Of a stretch of DNA of 23,162 nt, positions 14,999 to 23,049 are shown piece after piece. The DNA is taken from NCBI GenBank assembly GCA_035535035.1, contig DATLQW010000027.1:1-23162 (forward strand), in the 5' to 3' direction. The notes under the pieces are model-generated. The model was given only the letters and a program-made list of their open reading frames with translations. It was not told the origin of the DNA and did not search any database. Source of the stretch: JASHVB01 sp035535035. Its GTDB lineage: Bacteria; Pseudomonadota; Alphaproteobacteria; Acetobacterales; Acetobacteraceae. Within the stretch, counting starts at the first letter, position 1, and each line of letters opens with the position of its first letter. The position numbers were made by a program, and so were the translations under genes.

Positions 14999-16789
14999 TC
15001 ACCCTGCGGCTTCCAGCTCGTCGATGAAGCCGGCGATCACGTCCAGCCCCTTCGTCCAGAACGCCGGGTCCGACGCGTCCAGTCCGAACGGCGCCAGCAG
15101 TTCCTTGTGCCGCTTCGAACCGCCGGCGCGCAGCATGTCGAGATACTTGGCCTGGAATCCGGGGTGACCGCCCTGGAACACCGAGTACAACGCGTTCACC
15201 AGGCAGTCGCCGAACGCATAGGCGTACACGTAGAACGGCGAATGGATGAAGTGGGGCACGTAGGCCCAGTAAACCGCGTATTCCGGGGTGAACTCGAACG
15301 CGGGGCCCAGGCTCTCGGTTTGCACCTGCAGCCACAACGCGCCGATCCGGTCGGGCAGCAGCTCGCCGCCGCGGCGCTCGTCGTGCAGCAGCGTCTCGAA
15401 TTGGTAGAACGCCACCTGGCGTACCACCGTGTTCAGCATGTCCTCGACCTTCGCCGCCAGCATGATGCGCCGCTGCTTCGGGCTGGCCGACTCGAGCAAT
15501 GCGCGGAAGGTCAGCATCTCGCCGAACACGCTGGCGGTTTCTGCCAAGGTCAGAGGGGTGCCGGACATCAGGTAGCCTTGCGCCGCGCCGGCCAGCACCT
15601 GGTGCACGCCATGCCCTAGTTCGTGCGCCAGGGTCATCACGTCACGCGTGCGGCCGTGATAGTTCAGCAGCAGGTAAGGATGCGCGCTCGGCACGGTGGG
15701 ATGCGCGAAGGCGCCGCCCGCCTTGCTGGGCCGCAACCGCGCATCGATCCACGGCGCGTCGAAGAACCTGCGCCCCACCGAGGCCAACTCGGGACTGAAC
15801 GCGCCATAGGCGGTCAGCACCCGATCGCGCGCTTCGGGCCAGTCGATGTGGCGGTCGTCGTCGTCCGGCAGCGGCGCGTTGCGGTCCCAGTGCTGCAGCT
15901 TCGCCAGGCCGAGCCACCGCGCCTTCATCACGTAGTAGCGATGCGCCAATCTCGGGTAGGCGTCGCGCACCGCGGTCGCCAGCGCGTCAACGACCTGGTC
16001 TTCCACCATGTTGGCGCGGTTGCGCGCACTGCCGGGGCGCGGATAATGCCGCCAGGTGTCGATGATCGCCTTGTCCTTCGCCAGCGTGTTGGTGAGCAGT
16101 GAGAACAGTTTTACCCGGTCACCGAACGCCGCGCCGATGGCGCGTGCGGCCGCCTCGCGCGCGGTGCGGTCCTGGTCCGACAGCTTGTTCAGCGCGTCGG
16201 TGACGGTCAGCGACTGGTTGCCGACGGCGATGCGCATCCCGGCCATCGTCTCGTCGAACAGGCGGCTCCAGGCCGAGTGGCCGGTCACCTCCTTCTCGTG
16301 CAGCAGCTTTTCCAGTTCGTCCGACAACTGGTGCGGGCGGAACACGCGCAGGTCGCGCAGCCAGGGGCGCCAGCGGGCCAGGGCCGGGTCGGCCAGCCTG
16401 GCCTCCAGTACCGCCTCCTCCAGCCGGTTCAGCTCCAGCGTGAAGAACAGGAGCTGCGCGCTGATCGTGGTCGCCTGCTCGTTGACCGACTGGTAGAATC
16501 GACCGATCGCGGGATCGGCGGAATCGCCGGCGAACAGCAACTGGGCGTACGACAGCAGCCGGCCCAGCATCTCCTCGATCTTCTCGTATTCGGCGATGGC
16601 GGCGGCCAGCGTGGCGCCCGGCAGCCCGGCCAGCTTGTCCGCATAGGCGGCGGCGAAGGCCCGCGCCCGGTGGTCGGCGCGCGCGAAATCCGCCGCGACC
16701 TCCGGTGCGTCCGGCGCCCGGTAGAGATCGGACAGGTCCCAGGCCGGCAGCGCTTCCGTGGCGGATGGAACTTGCGTGGCGTCGGGCAT
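14999..16789 (-). CDS. pepF: M3-family oligoendopeptidase F
   Basis: This 596-residue zinc metallopeptidase of family M3B cuts short peptides in the cytoplasm. The zinc motif HELGH is at 389-393 (within TLAHELGHGVHQ), with the third ligand Glu417 in LAETASVFGE. The family's TFRALL and YAFGDCLVNALY segments follow. The N-terminal helical domain begins PAWDLSDLYRAPDAPEV. Length matches the usual about 600. The ATG at 16789 is chosen because GAGGAAG precedes it closely. An ATG 33 bases upstream gives an unlikely extension, MDRQCSHPRK. It is divergent from the acyl-CoA synthetase gene. It is probably a housekeeping peptide-recycling enzyme. Confidence 0.95.
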   Translation of the reverse strand: MPDATQVPSATEALPAWDLSDLYRAPDAPEVAADFARADHRARAFAAAYADKLAGLPGATLAAAIAEYEKIEEMLGRLLSYAQLLFAGDSADPAIGRFYQSVNEQATTISAQLLFFTLELNRLEEAVLEARLADPALARWRPWLRDLRVFRPHQLSDELEKLLHEKEVTGHSAWSRLFDETMAGMRIAVGNQSLTVTDALNKLSDQDRTAREAAARAIGAAFGDRVKLFSLLTNTLAKDKAIIDTWRHYPRPGSARNRANMVEDQVVDALATAVRDAYPRLAHRYYVMKARWLGLAKLQHWDRNAPLPDDDDRHIDWPEARDRVLTAYGAFSPELASVGRRFFDAPWIDARLRPSKAGGAFAHPTVPSAHPYLLLNYHGRTRDVMTLAHELGHGVHQVLAGAAQGYLMSGTPLTLAETASVFGEMLTFRALLESASPKQRRIMLAAKVEDMLNTVVRQVAFYQFETLLHDERRGGELLPDRIGALWLQVQTESLGPAFEFTPEYAVYWAYVPHFIHSPFYVYAYAFGDCLVNALYSVFQGGHPGFQAKYLDMLRAGGSKRHKELLAPFGLDASDPAFWTKGLDVIAGFIDELEAAG

Positions 16790-16925
16790 CAGCTTCCTCG
16801 GATGGCTGCACTGCCTGTCCATGTAGGCTAGTAGGGGCGGCCGTCAAAGGGTTGCGGCAGCCGGGGACGGCCGTCATAGGCCGGCGCCCCATGGGCGTCG
16901 GGATCAGCGGGACGTGGAAGGTCGT

Positions 16926-16952
16926 CTCCCCCTCACCCTGCGGGAGGGGGAG
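16926..16952. repeat. Short imperfect palindrome upstream of the acyl-CoA synthetase gene
   Basis: CTCCCCCTCACCC (16926-16938) faces GGGAGGGGGAG (16942-16952) across TGC, forming a GC-rich hairpin with one bulge. This CTCCCCCTC...GAGGGGGAG type recurs between genes in many GC-rich alphaproteobacteria. It ends 6 bases before the GGAGG of the acyl-CoA synthetase gene and would sit in its leader if transcribed from upstream. Confidence 0.55.
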
Positions 16953-16967
16953 AAATACGGAGGCAAC

Positions 16968-18764
16968 TTGGACAGCTACCCGACCTGGCCCAACCTGGCC
17001 GCGATGATGTTCGGCCTCGCCCGCATTTGGCCGGACAAGCCATTGCTGCGCGCCTTTCGCGACGGGCGGTGGCAGACCACCACGTGGGGCACGTTCGGCC
17101 GTCTTGCCGCCTCCTGCGCCCGCCAGCTCCGCGCGGCTGGGGTGGCTGCCGGCGACCGGGTGGTGATCGCCGCGGAAAACCGCCCGGAATATCCGATCGC
17201 CGAAACCGCCCTGATGGCGATCCGCGCCGTGCCGGTGCCCGCCTACACCACCAACACCGCCGAAGACCATGCCCAAATCCTGCGCGACAGCGGCGCACGC
17301 GCGGCGATCGTCTCGTCCGCCGCCCTGGCCGGCAAGCTGCGCGAGGCGGCACACCGCGCCAACGGCCTGGACCTGCTGGTGGTGATGGACGGGTCCATGG
17401 CGGACCTCTCGGGCGAGGCCGCCGGCGGCTCCCCTCGCCTGCTCCCCTGGTCCGCGCTGGTCGCCGACACCGCGCCGGCCGACGACATCGCGCTGGAGGC
17501 GGCCGGCATCCCGGCCACCGCACTGGCCTGCCTGATCTACACCTCCGGCACCGGTGGCGTTCCCAAGGGCGTGATGCTGCCGCACCGCTCGATCCTGTCC
17601 AACTGCCACGGCGCGTTCGAGCTGCTGCGACCGCTGCGGCTGCGGGATGAAATCTACCTGTCCTACCTGCCCGCCTCGCACAGCTACGAGCACACCGTCG
17701 GCCAGTTTTTTCTCCCGAGCATCGGCACCGAAATCGTCTTTGCCCGCGGCGTGGAGCATCTGGCGGCCGACCTGCTGACCGTCCGCCCGACCATCATGAC
17801 GGTCGTGCCGCGCGTGCTGGAGGTGATCCGCAACCGCGTGCTGACCCAGGTGTCGCGGGAAAAGCCGCTGCGGCAGCGCCTGTTCCGGTGCGCCATGGCG
17901 ATCGGCCTCAAGCGGCTGGACGGCACGAAGCTGACCCTGGCGGAGGCGCTGGCCGATCCGTTGCTGGACCGGCTGGTGCGCGCCAAGGTGCGCGCCCGTT
18001 TCGGCGGCCGCCTGGTCGCGGCGTGCTCCGGCGGCGCCAGGCTGGAGCCGGAGGTAGGGCGGTTCTTCCTCGCCCTCGGGCTGAAGATCCTGCAAGGCTA
18101 CGGCCAGACCGAGGCCGGCCCGATCGTCAGCGCCAATCCGCCCGACGCGATCCGCATCGACACCGTCGGCCGCGTGCTGCAGGGCGTCGATCTGCGCATC
18201 GCCGATGACGGCGAGATCCTCGTGCGCGGCGACCTGGTGATGGACGGCTACTGGGGCCGGCCGGAGGAGACCGCATCAGTGATCCGGGACGGCTGGCTCC
18301 ACACCGGCGATGTCGGCGTGCTGGACGATTCCGGCTACCTGCGCATCACCGACCGCAAGAAGGACCTGATCGTGCTGTCCGGCGGCGAGAACGTCTCGCC
18401 CGCCAAGGTGGAAGGCAGGCTGATGGCGGAGCCGGAGATCGCCCAGGCGGTGGTCGCCGGCGACGGCCGCGCCGGGCTGACCGCGCTGGTGGTGCCGGCC
18501 GACGGCTACGACGACGTGGCGGTGGCGCTGGCGGTGAACCGCACCAACCACCGGCTGTCGGTGACCGAGCGCATCCGCAAGCACGCTATCGTGCCGGCGT
18601 TCACCGTGGACAACGGCCTGCTCACGCCGACGCAGAAGATCCGCCGCATGCTGGTGATCCGCGCCAATACGCCGATTCTGGCGGCGCTGCACGGTCCGCT
18701 CGACTTTCCGCATTTTCGAGGTCCGGACGATCATATCGGGACCCCGGGTGCCCGCCATATGTAG
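16968..18764 (+). CDS. AMP-dependent long-chain acyl-CoA synthetase
   Basis: This 598-residue ANL-superfamily ligase activates fatty acids to acyl-CoA through an acyl-AMP. Motifs are YTSGTGGVPKG (191-201, P-loop A3), LSYLPASHSYEH (231-242), GYGQTEAG (377-384), DGWLHTGDVG (441-450, A7/A8 hinge region), TDRKKDLIVLSGGENVSP (461-478) and the catalytic Lys557 in TPTQKIRR. The start is taken as TTG 16968, because GGAGG (16959-16963) is 4 bases upstream and the frame then begins MDSYPTWPNLAAMMFGLARI, which fits the family N-terminus. An upstream ATG at 16914 would translate the palindrome at 16926-16952 and is less likely. Acyl-CoA synthetase activity supplies substrates for beta-oxidation, consistent with the isocitrate lyase in the same region. 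Confidence 0.92.
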   Translation: MDSYPTWPNLAAMMFGLARIWPDKPLLRAFRDGRWQTTTWGTFGRLAASCARQLRAAGVAAGDRVVIAAENRPEYPIAETALMAIRAVPVPAYTTNTAEDHAQILRDSGARAAIVSSAALAGKLREAAHRANGLDLLVVMDGSMADLSGEAAGGSPRLLPWSALVADTAPADDIALEAAGIPATALACLIYTSGTGGVPKGVMLPHRSILSNCHGAFELLRPLRLRDEIYLSYLPASHSYEHTVGQFFLPSIGTEIVFARGVEHLAADLLTVRPTIMTVVPRVLEVIRNRVLTQVSREKPLRQRLFRCAMAIGLKRLDGTKLTLAEALADPLLDRLVRAKVRARFGGRLVAACSGGARLEPEVGRFFLALGLKILQGYGQTEAGPIVSANPPDAIRIDTVGRVLQGVDLRIADDGEILVRGDLVMDGYWGRPEETASVIRDGWLHTGDVGVLDDSGYLRITDRKKDLIVLSGGENVSPAKVEGRLMAEPEIAQAVVAGDGRAGLTALVVPADGYDDVAVALAVNRTNHRLSVTERIRKHAIVPAFTVDNGLLTPTQKIRRMLVIRANTPILAALHGPLDFPHFRGPDDHIGTPGARHM

Positions 18765-19019
18765 CCGCCCGCACAGCAGTTTCAGTGCGTTTTCGTTCTT
18801 ATACTTCGTGTCCGTTCCTGTATATCATGTGGGTCTGCCGCGGCCTGCCGAGCGCCGGGCGGCACGGGATCGCCTTGGTCCGCGGCGACGCGCGCCGCCA
18901 TGAAATCGCCAAGGACGGGTCGCTTTCCTGACGTCGTTCCGATCGAAAGTCGCCAGCCCGGCGAACCTGGCTGTCATCGCAATTTGGGCTGTTACCAGTG
19001 CAACAAAGGCGGGAGTCCG

Positions 19020-19196
19020 ATGATTTTGCGCAATCGCTTGCCTCCGTCACCCGCTCGGGCCAGACGGTCCGCCCGGTCGGCGCTGCTGTCGTTCGCCGCG
19101 CTTCTGGTCGCGTCCGCCATGCTCTGCGGATGCATTGTGGAAGCGCCGGGCCATTATCACGGTGGGTGGTGGTGGCACCATCACGATCATGACTGA
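19020..19196 (+). CDS. Small lipoprotein with His/Trp-rich C-terminus
   Basis: The 58-residue protein starts with a basic stretch (RNRLPPSPARARRSARS), then a hydrophobic signal (about 21-36) ending in the lipobox-like LCGC (35-38), so Cys38 would be lipid-modified. The mature part is only 21 residues and ends HYHGGWWWHHHDHD, with seven His and three consecutive Trp. GGGAG lies 5 bases before the ATG at 19020. An upstream ATG (18900) in the same frame has no ribosome binding site and would bury the signal sequence. The His-rich tail might bind divalent metals such as Ni, Zn or Cu; this is inference. It lies between the acyl-CoA synthetase and rpmF genes on the same strand, without tight coupling. 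Confidence 0.65.
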   Translation: MILRNRLPPSPARARRSARSALLSFAALLVASAMLCGCIVEAPGHYHGGWWWHHHDHD

Positions 19197-19538
19197 CCGA
19201 TACGGCCGTCGCTGAACAACCCTTCAGCCGGCAATTGCGACTGCTGAACCCTCCCTGTCGTCGCGCGAAGCGAGGCGGCAATCCTCAGCGTCGCGGAACG
19301 CTCACCCCGGGGAATGTGGCGTCGCGTCGCTCTGCGCAGTGACTGGGCGGGCCTGGCGGCGCATGCCGCGGGCCACAGGGACCCAGTGCAACGCTGCAAT
19401 GCAGCATGATCGGCCCCCGCAGGTGCCCTTGCGACCCGCGCCGCCCTCTGCTAGACGGCGCCCCTCGCGTTTGTGTCCAAAGAATGACCGCCCCTCGCCC
19501 GATCGCGGGGCCAACCATCGACAAAGGGGCGCTGTCCC
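19197..19538. other. Intergenic region upstream of rpmF
   Basis: No gene is apparent. The part near 19258-19300 contains small imperfect repeats (gcgaggcggcaatcctc, 19268-19284) related to the REP-like element at 5911-5990. The part 19429-19463 holds the likely rpmF promoter. Confidence 0.4.
19429..19457 (+). promoter_or_regulatory. Candidate promoter of the rpmF-plsX-fabH unit
   Basis: TTGCGA (19429-19434) and TAGACG (19452-19457) are separated by 17 bases. This matches the housekeeping promoter form in alphaproteobacteria, where the -35 is best conserved and the -10 is GC-tolerant. Transcription would start near 19464, leaving a leader of about 75 bases before rpmF. Confidence 0.45.
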
Positions 19539-19742
19539 ATGGCTGTTCCGAAGAGAAAGACCTCCCCGTCCCGCCGCGGCATGCGCCGTAGCCACGAGGC
19601 CCTGCCGCATCAGGCCCACGCCGAGTGCCCGAATTGCGGGGAGCTGAAGCGTCCGCATCACATCTGCCCGCATTGCGGCTTCTACCATGGCCGTGAGATC
19701 GTCGCTGCCGGCAAGGCGCTGAAGGGCGCTGTCCGGGTCTGA
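19539..19742 (+). CDS. rpmF: 50S ribosomal protein L32
   Basis: The 67-residue ribosomal protein has the typical start MAVPKRKTSPSRRGMRRSH and the paired CPNCGELKRPHHICPHCG zinc-ribbon motif (four Cys), so it is the zinc-binding (C+) form. It is part of the large ribosomal subunit near the exit region. AAAGGGG precedes the ATG at 19539. rpmF upstream of plsX is a conserved bacterial arrangement that links ribosome and lipid synthesis; the gap to plsX is 31 bases, so they are probably cotranscribed. Confidence 0.97.
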   Translation: MAVPKRKTSPSRRGMRRSHEALPHQAHAECPNCGELKRPHHICPHCGFYHGREIVAAGKALKGAVRV

Positions 19743-19773
19743 TCTCGGGCCGCCCTGTGCCGCCCGCCCGATA

Positions 19774-20853
19774 GTGACCGCAACCTTCTCGCTGGCGGTG
19801 GACGCCATGGGCGGCGACCGCGCCCCGGCGATGGTCGCCGCCGGGCTGGAGATCGCCGCCGAGCGGCATCCCAAGGCCCGTTTCCTGCTGGTCGGCGACG
19901 AACCGCGGATCGTCGCCCTGCTGGCCCGGCATCGCCGCGCCCTCGCGGCCTGCACCATCCGTCACGCGCCGGACGTGATCAGCGACGACATGAAGCCGAC
20001 CGCGGCGTTGCGTGCCCGGCAGTCCTCCATGCGCATCGCTATCGACTCGGTGGCCGCCGGCGAGGCCTCGGGTGTGGTCTCCGCCGGCAATACCGGTGCC
20101 CTGCTCACCCTGGCCAAGATCGTGCTGAAGACGCTGCCCGGCATCGACCGGCCGGCCATGGCCGCCATCGGCCCTTCGGCCCGCGGCGACGTGGTGATGC
20201 TCGACCTCGGCGCCAACGTGCAGTGCGACGTGCGCAACCTGGTGCAGTTCGCCATCATGGGCGACGTGTTCGCCCGCACCGTGCTCGGCCTCACCGCGCC
20301 CTCCATCGGCTTGCTCAATGTCGGATCGGAGGAACTGAAGGGCGACGACACGCTGCGGCAGGCCGCGGAAATCCTGCGCGCCAGCCATATCGGCCCGCAG
20401 TTCCGCGGCTTCGTCGAGGGCCACGACATCGCCGCCGGCACCACCGACGTCGTAGTGACCGACGGCTTCACCGGCAACGTCGCGCTGAAGACCGGCGAAG
20501 GCGCGTTGCGCCTGATCCTCGACCTGCTGCGCCAGGTGTTCTCCAACAGTTGGTCAGGCAAGCTCGCTTACCTGCTGGCGCGCCCGGGGCTCGAGCGGCT
20601 GCGCGAGTGGCTCGACCCGCGGCGCTACAACGGGGCGGTGATGGTCGGGCTGAACGGCGTGGTGGTGAAATCGCATGGCGGTGCCGACGCGGAGACCTTC
20701 GCCCACGCCATCGACGTGGCCATGGACATGGTGGTGCACCGGTTCAATGACCTGATCCGCCAGGATCTTGCGCGCAGCGGGCTGGACAAGCTGGCGCCGC
20801 AGGACAAGAACGAGGCGAAAGACAAGGGTGGCCCGCGACTCGCGACCGCCTGA
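19774..20853 (+). CDS. plsX: Phosphate acyltransferase PlsX
   Basis: PlsX converts acyl-ACP and phosphate to acyl-phosphate, the acyl donor for PlsY in phospholipid synthesis. The 359-residue protein has the family landmarks SLAVDAMGGD near the N-terminus, VVSAGNTGALL, MLDLGANVQCD, IGLLNVGSEELKG, VVVTDGFTGNVALKT and VVKSHGGAD. It is a peripheral membrane enzyme. The start is GTG 19774; there is no clear Shine-Dalgarno, but the next start inside the frame would remove part of the conserved AVDAMGGD region. The C-terminal tail is rich in Lys/Asp/Glu (DKNEAKDKGG) and dispensable-looking. fabH follows after 28 bases. Confidence 0.97.
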   Translation: MTATFSLAVDAMGGDRAPAMVAAGLEIAAERHPKARFLLVGDEPRIVALLARHRRALAACTIRHAPDVISDDMKPTAALRARQSSMRIAIDSVAAGEASGVVSAGNTGALLTLAKIVLKTLPGIDRPAMAAIGPSARGDVVMLDLGANVQCDVRNLVQFAIMGDVFARTVLGLTAPSIGLLNVGSEELKGDDTLRQAAEILRASHIGPQFRGFVEGHDIAAGTTDVVVTDGFTGNVALKTGEGALRLILDLLRQVFSNSWSGKLAYLLARPGLERLREWLDPRRYNGAVMVGLNGVVVKSHGGADAETFAHAIDVAMDMVVHRFNDLIRQDLARSGLDKLAPQDKNEAKDKGGPRLATA

Positions 20854-20881
20854 CCCTGCGATTCCGCCACACAGGTTGCCG

Positions 20882-21853
20882 ATGCACATCCGTTCCATTC
20901 TCGCCGGGGTCGGCGCCTACCTGCCCGAGCGCATCGTCAGCAACGAGGAGCTGGCGGCGAAGCTGGAAACCTCCGATGCGTGGATCCGCGACCGCACCGG
21001 CATCCGCCAGCGCCACATCGCCGGGCCGCACGAGACGGCGGCGTTCATGGGTACCGCGGCGGCGCGCGCCGCGCTGGCCGATGCCGGCGCCGAACCCAAG
21101 GAGGTGGATGCCATCATCCTTGCCACCTCCACCCCCGACCAGGCGTTTCCCGCCACCGCGTTGCGCGTCCAGGCGGCGCTCGGCGTGCCGGGCGGGTTCG
21201 GCTTCGACCTGTCCGCCGCCTGCGCCGGCTTCATCTACGCCCTGGCCATCGCCGACAGCCTGATCCGCACCGGCGCGGCGCGCGGTGCGCTGGTGATCGG
21301 CAGCGAGGTCTATTCGCGCATCCTGAACTGGCAGGACCGCGGCACCTGCGTGCTGTTCGGCGATGGTGCCGGGGCGGTGTTCCTGCGCGCCGGCGAGGGG
21401 CACGGCACGCTCGACCGCGGCATCCTGTCCACGCACCTGCATGCGCAGGGCACGCTGGGCGATATGCTCTTCGTGGACGGGGCGGTGGGGCGCCCGGACC
21501 GGCCGGGACATCTGGTGATGAACGGCCGCGAGGTGTTCCGCCACGCCGTGACCCGCCTGGCGGAAGTGGTGGACGAGGCGCTCGCCGCCGACGGCCTGAC
21601 CCGGCGCGACGTGGACTGGCTGGTGCCGCACCAGGCCAACCTGCGGATCATCGACGCGATGGGCAAGCGGCTCGGGCTGGCATCGGAGCGCGTGGTGGTG
21701 ACGGTGGACCGGCACGCCAATACGTCGGCCGCCTCGGTGCCGCTGGCGCTGGCCGAGGCCTGCAAGGACGGCCGCATCCGCCGCGGCGACCTGGTGCTGA
21801 TGGAAGCGCTGGGCGGTGGACTTGCCTGGGGTTCCGCGCTGGTTCGCATGTAG
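20882..21853 (+). CDS. fabH: Beta-ketoacyl-ACP synthase III
   Basis: FabH condenses acetyl-CoA (or another short acyl-CoA) with malonyl-ACP to start fatty-acid synthesis. The 323-residue protein shows the catalytic triad in context: Cys114 in SAACAGF, His250 in VPHQANLR, and Asn280 in HANTSAAS. DAWIRDRTGIRQRHIA (32-47), CVLFGDGAGAVFL (156-168) and the end motif EALGGGLAWGSALVRM are standard. The ATG at 20882 is placed by similarity; its ribosome binding site is weak. It is probably the last gene of the rpmF transcript. Confidence 0.97.
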   Translation: MHIRSILAGVGAYLPERIVSNEELAAKLETSDAWIRDRTGIRQRHIAGPHETAAFMGTAAARAALADAGAEPKEVDAIILATSTPDQAFPATALRVQAALGVPGGFGFDLSAACAGFIYALAIADSLIRTGAARGALVIGSEVYSRILNWQDRGTCVLFGDGAGAVFLRAGEGHGTLDRGILSTHLHAQGTLGDMLFVDGAVGRPDRPGHLVMNGREVFRHAVTRLAEVVDEALAADGLTRRDVDWLVPHQANLRIIDAMGKRLGLASERVVVTVDRHANTSAASVPLALAEACKDGRIRRGDLVLMEALGGGLAWGSALVRM

Positions 21854-21874
21854 GCCAGGGCGCTGCGCTGAAAC

Positions 21875-21945
21875 CCGCCATTGGGCGGAGCCCCTTGGTG
21901 GGATTCCAGAGCCTGCCCCGGGCCAGCTTGCGGCAATGCCCGCAA
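21875..21945 (+). terminator. Two small hairpins after fabH
   Basis: CCGCC-ATTG-GGCGG (21875-21888) and TTGCGG-CAATGC-CCGCAA (21928-21945) could end the rpmF-plsX-fabH transcript. A short T-run (TTTTT, about 21964-21968) is about 18 bases beyond the second, too far for a standard intrinsic terminator. Confidence 0.3.
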
Positions 21946-21981
21946 CCGTCTGATCCTGGCGGATTTTTCGCGTGATCTTGC

Positions 21982-22010
21982 TTGACGCCGGGCGCGACGC
22001 TGCCTAGCGT
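21982..22010 (+). promoter_or_regulatory. Promoter of ihfA, probably giving a leaderless transcript
   Basis: TTGACG (21982-21987) and TAGCGT (22005-22010) are separated by 17 bases and look like a strong housekeeping promoter. The ihfA ATG begins at 22017, only 6 bases after the -10. Transcription would therefore start at or within a base or two of the A of the ATG. No Shine-Dalgarno is present before the ATG, as expected for a leaderless mRNA. Confidence 0.65.
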
Positions 22011-22016
22011 ACCGGC

Positions 22017-22328
22017 ATGCAAACGGTCACGCGCGCACACTTGGCCGAAACCATCTACGCCCAGGTCGGGCTGTCGCGAAACGAATCCGCCGACCTGCTG
22101 GAAATCGTGCTCGAGCGGATGGCCGCAACCCTGGAACTCGGAGATTCCGTCAAGATCAGCGGCTTCGGGACATTTTCAGTGCGCCAGAAAGGTCGCCGCA
22201 TCGGCCGCAACCCGAAGACCGGCGAGGAAGTACCCATTCTGCCCCGCCGCGTCCTGGTATTCCGCCCCAGCCACGTGCTGAAAGCCCGCGTCAACGCCGC
22301 CGAGTCAGGCAGCGCCGAGGGCACATGA
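22017..22328 (+). CDS. ihfA: Integration host factor subunit alpha
   Basis: This 103-residue DNA-bending protein of the HU/IHF family, partner of IhfB, acts in recombination, transcription and chromosome architecture. Motifs are KISGFGTFSVRQK (46-58) and GRNPKTGEEVPI (63-74), with the intercalating Pro66, and the following PRRVLVFRPS beta-arm region. The preceding helices ESADLLEIVLERMAATLELG form the dimer core. The alpha-subunit identity rests on the location before a MerR regulator, the conserved ihfA-MerR arrangement. The stop codon overlaps the start of the next gene (ATGA, 22325-22328), so the two are translationally coupled. Confidence 0.95.
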   Translation: MQTVTRAHLAETIYAQVGLSRNESADLLEIVLERMAATLELGDSVKISGFGTFSVRQKGRRIGRNPKTGEEVPILPRRVLVFRPSHVLKARVNAAESGSAEGT

Positions 22329-22849
22329 GCGATCCGGCGGACGACGCCGGCCTCGACCCGCGCTCCGGCCGCGACCGGCCGAAGAAAGCCCCCAATGCCT
22401 TTAGAACCATCAGCGAGGTGGCGGACGATCTTCACATCCCGCAGCATGTCCTGCGCTTCTGGGAAACCAAGTTCCCCCAGGTGAAGCCGCTGAAGCGTGG
22501 CGGCGGACGCCGCTACTACCGTCCTGACGACATCGCCCTGCTCCGGCGCATCTCCGACCTGCTTTACATCCAGGGATATACGATCAAGGGCGTGCAGCGG
22601 CTGCTGCGCGAGGGCGGCGGGCGCCTGTCGGACGACATTCCTCCGCCCACCGAGGATGAACGGGCCGCCGCCGCCGCGGAAGCCCGGCCGTCGTCGGATC
22701 CGGAGCTGCCGCTCCCCGGCCTCGCACCGCCGCCGGGTGCCGCGCGCATCAATGTCCGGCCGAAAATTGACCCTGAAACCGAACGCCTGCGCGCCCTGTT
22801 GGCCGAGGCCCTGCGCGAGTTGGAGACGATCCGCGCATTGCTGCGCTGA
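22325..22849 (+). CDS. MerR-family transcriptional regulator
   Basis: The 174-residue protein carries an N-terminal winged HTH of the MerR type (about 26-96): FRTISEVADDLHIPQHVLRF, then WETKFPQVKPLKRGGGRRYY, RPDDIALLRRISDLLYIQGY and TIKGVQRLLREGG. A Pro/Ala-rich linker (about 100-145) leads to a short C-terminal helix (ERLRALLAEALRELETIRAL), probably a dimerisation coiled coil. There is no metal-binding Cys cluster, so it is not a metal sensor. In alphaproteobacteria this gene regularly follows ihfA, and its target is not known to me. GAGGG lies before the ATG within ihfA. Confidence 0.93.
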   Translation: MSDPADDAGLDPRSGRDRPKKAPNAFRTISEVADDLHIPQHVLRFWETKFPQVKPLKRGGGRRYYRPDDIALLRRISDLLYIQGYTIKGVQRLLREGGGRLSDDIPPPTEDERAAAAAEARPSSDPELPLPGLAPPPGAARINVRPKIDPETERLRALLAEALRELETIRALLR

Positions 22850-22882
22850 CCGGCGCGGCGCCAGGCCAAGCATGCCGACTGG

Positions 22883-22922
22883 CCCAGGCGTCGCCCCCGC
22901 GAGAGCGGGGCCCCACCCTGGG
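22883..22922. repeat. REP-like hairpin / candidate terminator after the MerR gene
   Basis: CCCAGG (22883-22888) pairs with CCTGGG (22917-22922), and inside it CCCCGC (22895-22900) pairs with GCGGGG (22905-22910) over the tetraloop GAGA. The CCCCCGCGAnnGCGGGG core is a frequent intergenic repeat in alphaproteobacteria. It may end the ihfA-MerR transcript. The surrounding region 22850-23049 contains no gene that I can see; in particular no tRNA cloverleaf. Confidence 0.6.
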
Positions 22923-23049
22923 ACGTCGCTGAGTAGAAGCGGCCCGGCCCCCTGTGTTTGCACGGGTGACGGATCAGTCATCCTAAATCCGGCAGTTAAA
23001 CCACTGTTGAGCCTGTCAGCCCCGATGGCCCGCAACCCAAGGTTGGCCT

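Noticed and set aside
16119..18095. Minus-strand open frame of 658 codons spanning the pepF start and the acyl-CoA synthetase gene
   Set aside because: Covers parts of two real genes in alternative frames; His/Gly/Arg-rich translation with no family signal.
22850..23049. Possible tRNA gene downstream of the MerR regulator, as found in some alphaproteobacteria
   Set aside because: No acceptor stem, anticodon arm or TTCGA-type T-loop could be assembled; only the REP-like hairpin is present.
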